The notes under the pieces are model-generated. The model ran no database searches. It was not told the DNA's origin and worked only from the letters and a program-made list of their open reading frames with translations. From the NCBI RefSeq assembly GCF_051401765.1, contig NW_027480423.1, forward strand, positions 7,688,001 through 7,752,000: DNA of 64,000 nucleotides. The letters run 5' to 3'. The stretch comes from Calliopsis andreniformis (lineage: Eukaryota > Arthropoda > Insecta > Hymenoptera > Andrenidae). Position numbers and translations under genes: made by a program. Shown here in pieces: positions 51,701 to 62,215 of this stretch (within the stretch, counting starts at the first letter, position 1; each line of letters begins with the position of its first letter).

Positions 51701-54540
51701 TGGAAAAACTGTTGTATTTATATTGTATTTTATGCTTCTGGCGTTCACTTCTTAGGCCCTAACTATTCGATCTGGTGGAACAACGCCCTAGGGTGAAGCC
51801 TAGGTTGCCCGGAACGTAGAAATGACCATAACTTTTACACTGGTAGCAATTATTCGTTTTATACAGTGGAAAAACTGTTCTATTTATTTTGTATTTTATG
51901 CTTCGGGCGTTGACTTCTAAGGCCCTGACTGTTTGATCTGTTGGAACAACGCCCTAGGGTGAAGCCTAGGTTGCCCGGAACGTAGAAATGACCATAACTT
52001 TTACACTGGTAGCAATTATTCGTTTTATACAATGGAAAAACTGTTCTATTTATTTTGCATTTTATGCTTCGGGCGTTGACTTCTAAGGCCCTAACTGTTT
52101 AATCTGGTGGAGCAACGCCCTAGGGTGAAGCCTAGTTTGCCCGGAACGTAGAAATGACCATTACTTTCACACTGTTTGCAATTATTCCTTTTATACGATG
52201 GAAAAGCTGTTGTATTTATATTGTATTTTATGCTTCTGGCGTTGACTTCTAAGGCCCTAGCTATTCGATCTAGTGGAGCAACGCCCTAGAGTGATGCCTA
52301 GGTTGCCCGGAACGTAGAAATGACCATAACTTTTACACTGGTAGCAATTACTCGTTTTATACAATGGAAAAACTGTTCTATTTATTTCGTATTTTATGCT
52401 TCGGGCGTTGACTTTTAACGCCCTAACTGTTTCATCTGGTGGAGCAACGCCCTAGAGTGAAGCCTAGGTTGCTCAGAATATAGAAATGACAATTACTTTC
52501 ACACTGTTTGCAATTATGCCTTTTATACGATGCAAAAGCTGTTGTATTTATAACGTATTTTATGCTTCTGGCGTTGACTTCTAAGGACCTAACTATTCGA
52601 TCTGGTGGAACAACGCCCTAGAGTGAAGTCTAGGTTGCCCGGAACGTCGAAATGACCATCACTTTCAAACTGGTTGCAATTAATCCTGTTATACCATGGA
52701 AAAGCTGTTGTATTTATATCGTATTTTATGCTTCTGGCGTTGACTTCTAAGGACCTAACCATTCGATCTGGTGGAGCAACGCTCTAGAGCGAAGCCTAGG
52801 TTGCTCGGAATGTAGAAATAACCATAACTTTCACACTGGTTGCAATTATTCGTTTTATACAATGGAAAAACTGTTCTATTTATTTTGTATTTAATGCTTC
52901 GGGCGTTGGCTTCTAAGGCCCTAACTGTTTGATCTGGTGGAGCAACGCCCTAGAGTGAAGCCTAGGTTGCCCGGAACGTAGAAATGACCATAACTATCAC
53001 ACTGGTTGCTATTATTCCTGTTATACGATGAAAAGACCGTTGTATTTTTATTGTATTTTATGCTTCAGGCGTAGGCTTCTAAGGCCGTAGCTATTCGATA
53101 TGGTGGAGCACCGCCCTAGAGTGAAGCCTAGGTTGCACGGAACGTAGAAATGACCATAACTCTCACACTGGTAGCAATTATTCGTTTTATACACGGAAAA
53201 ACTGTTCTATTTATTTTGTATTTTATGCTTCGGGCGTTGACTTCTAAGGCCCTAACTATTCGATCAGGTGGAGCAACGCCCTAGAGTGAAGCCTAGGTTG
53301 CTCGGAATGTAGAAATGACCTTCACTATCAAACTGGTTGCAATTAATCCTGTTATACGATGGAAAAACTGTTGTATTTTTATTGCATTTTATGCTTCGGG
53401 CGTTGACTTCTAAGGCCCTGACTATTCACTCTGTTGGAGCAACGCCCTAGAGTGAAGCCTAGGTTGCTCGGAATGTACAAATGACCATAGCTTTCACACT
53501 GGTTGCAATTATTCGTTTTATACGATGGAAAAACTGTTGTATTTATATTGTATTTTATGCTTCTGGCGTTCACTTCTTAGGCCCTAACTATTCGATCTGG
53601 TGGAACAACGGCCTAGGGTGAAGCCTAGGTTGCCCGGAACGTAGAAATGACCATAACTTTTACACTGGTAGCAATTATTCGTTTTATACAGTGGAAAAAC
53701 TGTTCTATTTATTTTGTATTTTATGCTTCGGGCGTTGACTTCTAAGGCCCTAACTGTTTGATCTGTTGGAGCAACGCCCTAGAGTGAAGCCTAGGTTGCC
53801 CCGAACATAGAAATGACCATTACTTTCACACTGTTTGCAATTATTCCTTTTATACGATGGAAAAGCTGTTGTATTTATATCGTCTTTTATGCTTCGTGCG
53901 CTGACTTCTAAGGCCCTAACTATTCAATCTGTTGGAGCAACGCCCTAGTGTGAAGCCTAGGTTGCTCGGAATGTAGAAATGACCTTCACTATCAAACTGG
54001 TTGCAATTAATCCTGTTATACGATGGAAAAACTGTTGTATTTTTATTGCATTTTATGCTTCGGGCGTTGACTTCTAAGGCCCTGACTATTCACTCTGTTG
54101 GAGCAACGCCCTAGAGTGAAGCCTAGGTTGCTCGGAATGTACAAATGACCATAGCTTTCACACTGGTTGCAATTATTCGTTTTATACGATGGAAAAACTG
54201 TTGTATTTATATTGTATTTTATGCTTCTGGCGTTCACTTCTTAGGCCCCTAACTATTCGATCTGGTGGAACAACGGCCTAGGGTGAAGCCTAGGTTGCCC
54301 GGAACGTAGAAATGACCATAACTTTTACACTGGTAGCAATTATTCGTTTTATACAGTGGAAAAACTGTTCTATTTATTTTGTATTTTATGCTTCGGGCGT
54401 TGACTTCTAAGGCTCTAACTGTTTGATCTGTTGGAGCAACGCCCTAGAGTGAAGCCTAGGTTGCCCCGAACATAGAAATGACCATTACTTTCACACTGTT
54501 TGCAATTATTCCTTTTATACGATGGAAAAGCTGTTGTATT
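48723..54540. repeat. 35-mer unit III (about 5809 bp)
   Basis: This matches unit II at offset 8464 (41035/49499, 42362/50826) and its right part at offset 5809 (47570/53379, 48234/54043). It lacks the 16-mer expansion. A few private substitutions were seen, such as GGTGCAGCAACG at about 51280 and CCCTGACTG at about 51926. It ends at 54540, where TATATTGTAT replaces TATAACGTAT. Confidence 0.86.
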
Positions 54541-56868
54541 TATATTGTATTTTATGCTTCTGGCGTTGACTTCTAAGGCCCTAGCTATTCGATCTAGTGG
54601 AGCAACGCCCTAGAGTGATGCCTAGGTTGCCCGGAACGTAGAAATGACCATAACTTTTACACTGGTAGCAATTACTCGTTTTATACAATGGAAAAACTGT
54701 TCTATTTATTTCGTATTTTATGCTTCGGGCGTTGACTTTTAACGCCCTAACTGTTTCATCTGGTGGAGCAACGCCCTAGAGTGAAGCCTAGGTTGCTCAG
54801 AATATAGAAATGACAATTACTTTCACACTGTTTGCAATTATGCCTTTTATACGATGCAAAAGCTGTTGTATTTATAACGTATTTTATGCTTCTGGCGTTG
54901 ACTTCTAAGGACCTAACTATTCGATCTGGTGGAACAACGCCCTAGAGTGAAGTCTAGGTTGCCCGGAACGTCGAAATGACCATCACTTTCAAACTGGTTG
55001 CAATTAATCCTGTTATACCATGGAAAAGCTGTTGTATTTATATCGTATTTTATGCTTCTGGCGTTGACTTCTAAGGACCTAACCATTCGATCTGGTGGAG
55101 CAACGCTCTAGAGCGAAGCCTAGGTTGCTCGGAATGTAGAAATAACCATAACTTTCACACTGGTTGCAATTATTCGTTTTATACAATGGAAAAACTGTTC
55201 TATTTATTTTGTATTTAATGCTTCGGGCGTTGGCTTCTAAGGCCCTAACTGTTTGATCTGGTGGAGCAACGCCCTAGAGTGAAGCCTAGGTTGCCCGGAA
55301 CGTAGAAATGACCATAACTATCACACTGGTTGCTATTATTCCTGTTATACGATGAAAAGACCGTTGTATTTTTATTGTATTTTATGCTTCAGGCGTAGGC
55401 TTCTAAGGCCGTAGCTATTCGATATGGTGGAGCACCGCCCTAGAGTGAAGCCTAGGTTGCACGGAACGTAGAAATGACCATAACTCTCACACTGGTAGCA
55501 ATTATTCGTTTTATACACGGAAAAACTGTTCTATTTATTTTGTATTTTATGCTTCGGGCGTTGACTTCTAAGGCCCTAACTATTCGATCAGGTGGAGCAA
55601 CGCCCTAGAGTGAAGCCTAGGTTGCTCGGAATGTAGAAATGACCTTCACTATCAAACTGGTTGCAATTAATCCTGTTATACGATGGAAAAACTGTTGTAT
55701 TTTTATTGCATTTTATGCTTCGGGCGTTGACTTCTAAGGCCCTGACTATTCACTCTGTTGGAGCAACGCCCTAGAGTGAAGCCTAGGTTGCTCGGAATGT
55801 ACAAATGACCATAGCTTTCACACTGGTTGCAATTATTCGTTTTATACGATGGAAAAACTGTTGTATTTATATTGTATTTTATGCTTCTGGCGTTCACTTC
55901 TTAGGCCCTAACTATTCGATCTGGTGGAACAACGGCCTAGGGTGAAGCCTAGGTTGCCCGGAACGTAGAAATGACCATAACTTTTACACTGGTAGCAATT
56001 ATTCGTTTTATACAGTGGAAAAACTGTTCTATTTATTTTGTATTTTATGCTTCGGGCGTTGACTTCTAAGGCCCTAACTGTTTGATCTGTTGGAGCAACG
56101 CCCTAGAGTGAAGCCTAGGTTGCCCCGAACATAGAAATGACCATTACTTTCACACTGTTTGCAATTATTCCTTTTATACGATGGAAAAGCTGTTGTATTT
56201 ATATCGTCTTTTATGCTTCGTGCGCTGACTTCTAAGGCCCTAACTATTCAATCTGTTGGAGCAACGCCCTAGTGTGAAGCCTAGGTTGCTCGGAATGTAG
56301 AAATGACCTTCACTATCAAACTGGTTGCAATTAATCCTGTTATACGATGGAAAAACTGTTGTATTTTTATTGCATTTTATGCTTCGGGCGTTGACTTCTA
56401 AGGCCCTGACTATTCACTCTGTTGGAGCAACGCCCTAGAGTGAAGCCTAGGTTGCTCGGAATATACAAATGACCATAGCTTTCACACTGGTTGCAATTAT
56501 TCGTTTTATACGATGGAAAAACTGTTGTATTTATATTGTATTTTATGCTTCTGGCGTTCACTTCTTAGGCCCCTAACTATTCGATCTGGTGGAACAACGG
56601 CCTAGGGTGAAGCCTAGGTTGCCCGGAACGTAGAAATGACCATAACTTTTACACTGGTAGCAATTATTCGTTTTATACAGTGGAAAAACTGTTCTATTTA
56701 TTTTGTATTTTATGCTTCGGGCGTTGACTTCTAAGGCTCTAACTGTTTGATCTGTTGGAGCAACGCCCTAGAGTGAAGCCTAGGTTGCCCCGAACATAGA
56801 AATGACCATTACTTTCACACTGTTTGCAATTATTCCTTTTATACGATGGAAAAGCTGTTGTATTTATA
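52217..56868. repeat. 14-mer (2324 bp) tandem duplication
   Basis: About 52217-54540 is repeated at 54541-56868 (anchors 53379/55703 and 54043/56367; offset exactly 14 x 166). The copied part includes the one-base loss near 53193 (55517) and the inserted C near 54247 (56571). Reuse of these marks proves block duplication. Confidence 0.85.
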
Positions 56869-57220
56869 TCGTCTTTTATGCTTCGTGCGCTGACTTCTAA
56901 GGCCCTAACTATTCAATCTGTTGGAGCAACGCCCTAGTGTGAAGCCTAGGTTGCTTGGAATGTAGAAATGACCATAACTTTCACACTGGCTGCAATTATT
57001 CGTTTTATACGATGGAAAAACTGTTGTATTTTTATTGCATTTTATGCTTCGTGCGTTGACTTCTAAGGCCCTAACTATTCAATCTGTTGGAGCAACGCCC
57101 TAGTGTGAAGCCTAGGTTGCTTGGAATGTAGAAATGACCATAACTTTCACACTGGCTGCAATTATTCGTTTTATACGATGGAAAAGCTGTTGTATTTATA
57201 TTGTATTTTATGCTTCTGGC
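56201..57220. repeat. 4-mer then single-monomer stutter
   Basis: ATATCGTCTTTTATGC at 56201 recurs at 56866 (offset 665, that is 4 x 166 plus the inserted C). A monomer with GGTTGCTTGGAATGTAG and CACTGGCTGC then follows twice in direct succession (about 56930 and 57096). TGCTTGGAATG occurs only here as far as I saw, so this is probably a very young amplification. Confidence 0.7.
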
Positions 57221-58226
57221 GTTGACTTCTAAGGACCTAACTATTCGATCTGGTGGAACAACGCCCTAGAGTGAAGTCTAGGTTGCCCGGAACGTCGAAA
57301 TGACCATCACTTTCAAACTGGTTGCAATTAATCCTGTTATACCATGGAAAAGCTGTTGTATTTATATCGTATTTTATGCTTCTGGCGTTGACTTCTAAGG
57401 ACCTAACCATTCGATCTGGTGGAGCAACGCCCTAGAGCGAAGCCTAGGTTGCTCGGAATGTAGAAATAACCATAACTTTCACACTGGTTGCAATTATTCG
57501 TTCTTTAAGATGGAAAAACTGTTCTATTTATTTTGCATTTTATGCTTCCGGCGTTGACTTCTAAGGCGCTAACTATTCAATCTGTTGGAGCAACGCCCTA
57601 CGGTGTATCCTAGGTTGCCCGGAAAGTAGAAGTGACCATAACTTTCATACTGGTTGGAATTAATCGTTTTATATGATGGAAAATCTGTTGTATTTATGTT
57701 GTATTTTATGCTTCTGGCGTTCACTTCTTAGGCCCTAACTATTCGATCTGGTGGAACAACGGCCTAAAGTGAAGCCTAGCTTGCCCGCAACGTAGAAATG
57801 GCCATAACTTTTACACTGGTAGCAATTATTCGTTTTATACAATGGAAAAACTGTTCTATTTATTTTGTATTTAATGCTTCGGGCGTTGGCTTCTAAGGCC
57901 CTAACTGTTTGATTTGGTGGAGCAACGCCCTAGAGTGAAGCCTAGGTTGCCCGGAACGTAGAAATGACCATAACTATCACACTGGTTGCTATTATTCCTG
58001 TTATACGATGAAAAGACCGTTGTATTTTTATTGTATTTTATGCTTCAGGCGTAGGCTTCTAAGGCCGTAGCTATTCGATATGGTGGAGCACCGCCCTAGA
58101 GTGAAGCCTAGGTTGCACGGAACGTAGAAATGGCCGTAACTTTCACACTGGTTGCCATTATTCGTTTTATACGATGGAAAAGCTGTTGTATTTATATCGT
58201 ATTTTATGCTTCTGGCGTTGACTTCG
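57210..58226. repeat. Segment repeated at 62190-63175
   Basis: About 57210-58226 matches about 62190-63175 at offset 4975 (anchor CGGTGTATCC at 57601/62576). The offset is five short of 30 x 166, and five one-base losses lie between the copies (58338, 58782, 59508, 60176, 60668). Private markers are GAAGTGACC, GGTTGGAATTAATCG and CAACGGCCTAAAGTG. Confidence 0.78.
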
Positions 58227-60880
58227 TAGGCCCTAACTATTCGATCTGGTGGAACAACGCCCTAGCGTGAAGACTAGGTTGCACGGAACGCAGAAATGAC
58301 CATAACTCTCACACTGGTAGCAATTATTCGTTTTATACACGGAAAAACTGTTCTATTTATTTTGTATTTTATGCTTCGGGCGTTGACTTCTAAGGCCCTA
58401 ACTATTCGATCAGGTGGAGCAACGCCCTAGAGTGAAGCCTAGGTTGCCCGGAACGTAGAAATGACAATTACTTTCACACTGTTTGCAATTATTCCTTTTA
58501 TACGATGCAAAAGCTGTTGTATTTATATCGTATTTTAGGCTTCTGGCGTTGACTTCTAAGGACCTAACCATTCGATCTGGTGGAGCAACGCCCTAGAGTG
58601 AAGCCTAGGTTGCTCGGAATGTAGAAATAACCATAACTTTCACACTGGTTGCAATTATTCGTTCTTTAAGATGGAAAAACTGTTCTATTTATTTTGCATT
58701 TTATGCTTCCGGCGTTGACTTCTAAGGCCCTAGCTATTCCATCTGGTGGAGCAACACCCTAGAGTGCAGCCTAGGTTGCCGGAACGTAGAAATGACCATA
58801 ACTTTCACACTGGTTGCTATTATTCGTTTTATGCGATGGAAAAACTGTTCTATTTATTTTGTGTTTTATGCTTCGGGCGTTGACTTCGGAGGCCCTAACT
58901 GTTTGATCTGGTGGAGCAACGCCCTAGAGTGAAGCCGAGGTTGCCCGGAACGTAGAAATGACCATCACTTTCACACGGGTTGCTATTATTCCTGTTATAG
59001 GATGGAAAGACTGCTGTATTTTTATTGTATTTTATGCTTCAGGCGTTGACTTCTGAGGCTGTAGCTATTGGATGTGGTGGAAGAACGCCATAGAGTGAAG
59101 CCTAGGTTGCCCGGAACGTAGAAATGACCAGAACTTTCATACTGGTTGCAATTATTCGTTTTATATGATGGAAAAACTGTTGCATTTATATTGTATTTTA
59201 TGCTGCTGGCGTTCACTTCTTAGGCCCTAACTATTCGATCTGGTGGAACAACGCCCTGGGGTGAAGCCTAGGTTGCCCGAAACGTAGAAATGACCATAAC
59301 TTTCACGCTAGTTGCTATTATTCGTTTTATACAATGGAAAAACTGTTATATTTATATTGTATTTTATGCTTCTGGCGTTGATTTCTTAGGCCCTAACTAT
59401 TCCATCTGGTGGAACAACGCCCTAGAGTGAAGCCTAGATTACCTGGAACGTAGTAATGACCAGTACTATCACACTGTTTGCAGTTATTCCTGTTATACGA
59501 TGGAAAGCTGTTGCATCTTTATCGTATTTTATGCTTCTGGCGTTGACTTCTAAGGCCCTAACTATTCGATCTGGTGGAGCAAGCCCCTAGACTGAAGCCT
59601 AGGTTGCCCGGAACGTAGAAATGACCATAACATTCACACTGGTTGCCATTAATCGTTTTCTACGATGGAAAAGCTGTTGTATTTATATCGTATTTTATGC
59701 TTCTGGCGTTGACTTCTTAGGACCTAACTATTCGATCTGGTGGAGCAACGCCCTAGAGTGCAGCCTGGGTTCCTCGGAACGTAGAAATGGCCATTACCTT
59801 CACACTGTTTGCAATTATTCATTTTAAACGATGGCAAAGCTGTTACATTTATATTGCATTTTTTGCTTCTGGCATTGAATTCTAAGTCCCTATCTATTCC
59901 ATCTGGTGGAGCAACACCCTAGAGCGCAGCCTAGGTTGCCCGGAACGTAGAAATGACCATTACTTTCACAATGTCTGCAATTATTCATTTCATACGATGG
60001 AAAAACTGTTGTACTTATATTGCATTTTATCCTTCTGGCGTTGAATTCTAAGTCCCTAGCTATTCGGTCTGGTGGAGCAACGACCTAGTGTGAAACCTAG
60101 GTTACCCGGAACGTAGAAATGACCATTACTTTCACAATGTCTGCAATTATTCATTTCATACGATGGAAAAACTGTGGACTTATATTGTATTTTATCCTTC
60201 TGGCGTTGAATTCTAATTCCCTGGCTATTCGGTACGGCGGAGCAACGCCCTAGTGTGAAACCTAGGTTACCCGGAACGTAGAAATGACCAGTACTTTCAG
60301 TCTGGTTGCTGTTATTCGTTTCGTACGATGGAAAAGGTGTTATATTTATTTTGCATTTTCTGCTTCGGGCGTTGACTTCTAAGGCCATAGCTATTCCATC
60401 TGGTGGAGCAACACCCTAGAGTGCAGCCTAGGTTGCCCGGAACGTAGAAATGACCATTACTTTCACAATGTTCGCAATCATTCATTTTATACGATGGAAA
60501 AACTGTTGTACTTATATTGTATTTTATGCTTCGGGCGTTGACTTCTAAGGCCCTAACTATTCGATTTGGTGGAGCAACGCCCTACAGTGAAGCCTAGATT
60601 ACCCGGAACGTAGTAATGACCAGTACTATCACACTGTTTGCAGTTATTCCTGTTATACGATGGAAAGCTGTTGCATCTTTATGGAATTTTATGCTTCTGG
60701 CGTTGACTTCTAAGGCCGTAGCTATTAGATGTGGTAGAGCAACGCCCTAGAGTGACACCTAGGTTGACCGGAACGTAGAAATGACCATTACTTTCACAAT
60801 GTCTGCAATTATTCATTTTATACGATGGAAAAAATGTTGTACTTATATTGTATTTTATCCTTCTGGCGTTGAATTCTAAG
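58227..60880. repeat. Island of divergent, little-duplicated monomers
   Basis: About 16 monomers here have many private variants and no long duplicate elsewhere in the window. Examples are TTCACAATGTCTGC, TTATCCTTCTGGCGTTGAATTC, GGTACGGCGG, AAGCCCCTAG and CCAGTACTATCAC. Five of the 20 one-base deletions lie in this 4% of the window. Two monomers (60079 and 60244) share GTGTGAAACCTAGGTTACCC and are near copies of each other. Confidence 0.75.
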
Positions 60881-62190
60881 GCCCTAACTGTTTGATCTGT
60901 TGGAACAACGCCCTAGGGTGAAGCCTAGGTTGCCCGGAACGTAGAAATGACCATAACTTTTACACTGGTAGCAATTATTCGTTTTATACAATGGAAAAAC
61001 TGTTCTATTTATTTTGCATTTTATGCTTCGGGCGTTGACTTCTAAGGCCCTAACAATTCGATCTGGTGGAGCAACGCCCTAGAGTGAAGTCTAGGTTGCC
61101 CGGAACGTAGAAATGACCATAACCTTCACACAGGTTGCAATTATTCGTTTTATACGGTGTAAAGGCTGTTGTATCTATTTTGTATTTTATTCTTCTGGCG
61201 GTGACTTCTAAGGACCTAACTATTCGATCTGGTGGAGCAACGCCCTAGAGTGAAGCCTAGCTTGCTCGCAATGTAGAAATAACCATAACTTTCACACTGG
61301 TTGCAATTATTCGTTTTTTACGATGGAAAAGCTGTTGTATTTATATTGTATTTTATGACTCTGGCGTTGACTTCTAAGGCCCTAGCTATTCGATCTAGTG
61401 GAGCAACGCCCTAGAGTGAAGCCTAGGTTGCCCGGAACGTAGAAATGACCATCCCTTTCAAACTGGTTGCAATTAATCCTGTTATACGATGGAAAAACTG
61501 TTGTATTTTTATTGCATTTTATGCTTCGGGCGTTGACTTCAAAGGCCCTGACTATTCAATCTGTTGGAGCAACGCCCTAGAGTGAAGCCTAGGTCGCTCG
61601 GAATGTACAAATGACCATAGCTTTCACACTGGTTGCAATTATTCGTTTTATAAGATGGAAAAACTGTTGTATTTATATTGTGTTTAATGCTTCTGGCGTT
61701 CACTTCTTAGGCCCTAACTATTCGATCTGGTGGAGCAATGCCTCAGAGTTAAGTCTAGGATGCCCGAAACGCCGAAATGATCATTACTTTCACGCTTGTT
61801 GCAATTATTCCTGTTATACGATGAAAAGACCGTTGTATTTTTATTGTATTTTATGCTTCAGGCGTAGGCTTCTAAGGCCGTTGCTATTCGATATGGTGGA
61901 GCACCGTCCTAGAGTGAAGCCTAGGATGCCCGGAACGTAGAAATGACCATAACTTTTACACTGGTAGCAATTACTCGTTTTATACAACGGAAAAACTGTT
62001 CTATTTATTTCGTATTTTATGCTTCGGGCGTTGACTTCTAACGCCCTAACTGTTTCATCTGGTGGAGCAACGCCCTAGAGTGAAGCCTAGGTTGCTCAGA
62101 ATATAGAAATGACAATTACTTTCACACTGTTTGCAATTATGCCTTTTATACGATGCAAAAGCTGTTGTATTTATAACGTATTTTATGCTT
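60880..62190. repeat. Mosaic of 35-mer unit sequence
   Basis: Monomers from about 61030 to 61900 match 35970-36840 of the 35-mer unit (61611 corresponds to 36553 and 50826). From about 61940 the match shifts to the segment seen near 38045 and 54645 (TTACTCGTTTTATACAA, TCTAACGCCC), skipping monomers in between. It includes the best CENP-B-box-like motif. Confidence 0.7.
61143..61159 (+). other. Best CENP-B-box-like motif, 8 of 9 core bases
   Basis: ATTCGTTTTATACGGTG matches TTCG, A and CGG of the CENP-B box pattern; only the final core G is T. It arises in a monomer subtype with TATACGGTGTAAAGG. Sister monomers at 36085-36101, 41894-41910 and 50358-50374 share CGGTG but have TCCG in place of TTCG, so they score 7 of 9. 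Protein binding is inference. Confidence 0.45.
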
Positions 62191-62215
62191 CTGGCGTTGA
62201 CTTCTAAGGACCTAA

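Larger units (their letters stand above)
3840..60670. other. Map of one-base indels that break the 166-bp phase
   Basis: Phase arithmetic locates one-base deletions near 3845, 4270, 5832, 9487, 10521, 32227, 32763, 35915, 38920, 41724, 44730, 47384, 50188, 53193, 55517, 58338, 58782, 59508, 60176 and 60668. One-base insertions lie near 39975, 48438, 54247 and 56571. The sum, -16, equals the observed total drift. Many are copies of one event: the TATACACGG loss appears in six places and the GGCCCCTAAC gain in four. They serve as lineage markers for block duplications. Confidence 0.8.

Noticed and set aside
58227..60880. Possible transposon or unique insertion in the divergent stretch
   Set aside because: Monomer phase is preserved at 59416, 59581, 59747, 59913, 60079, 60244, 60410, 60576, 60741 and 60907, so it is all satellite.
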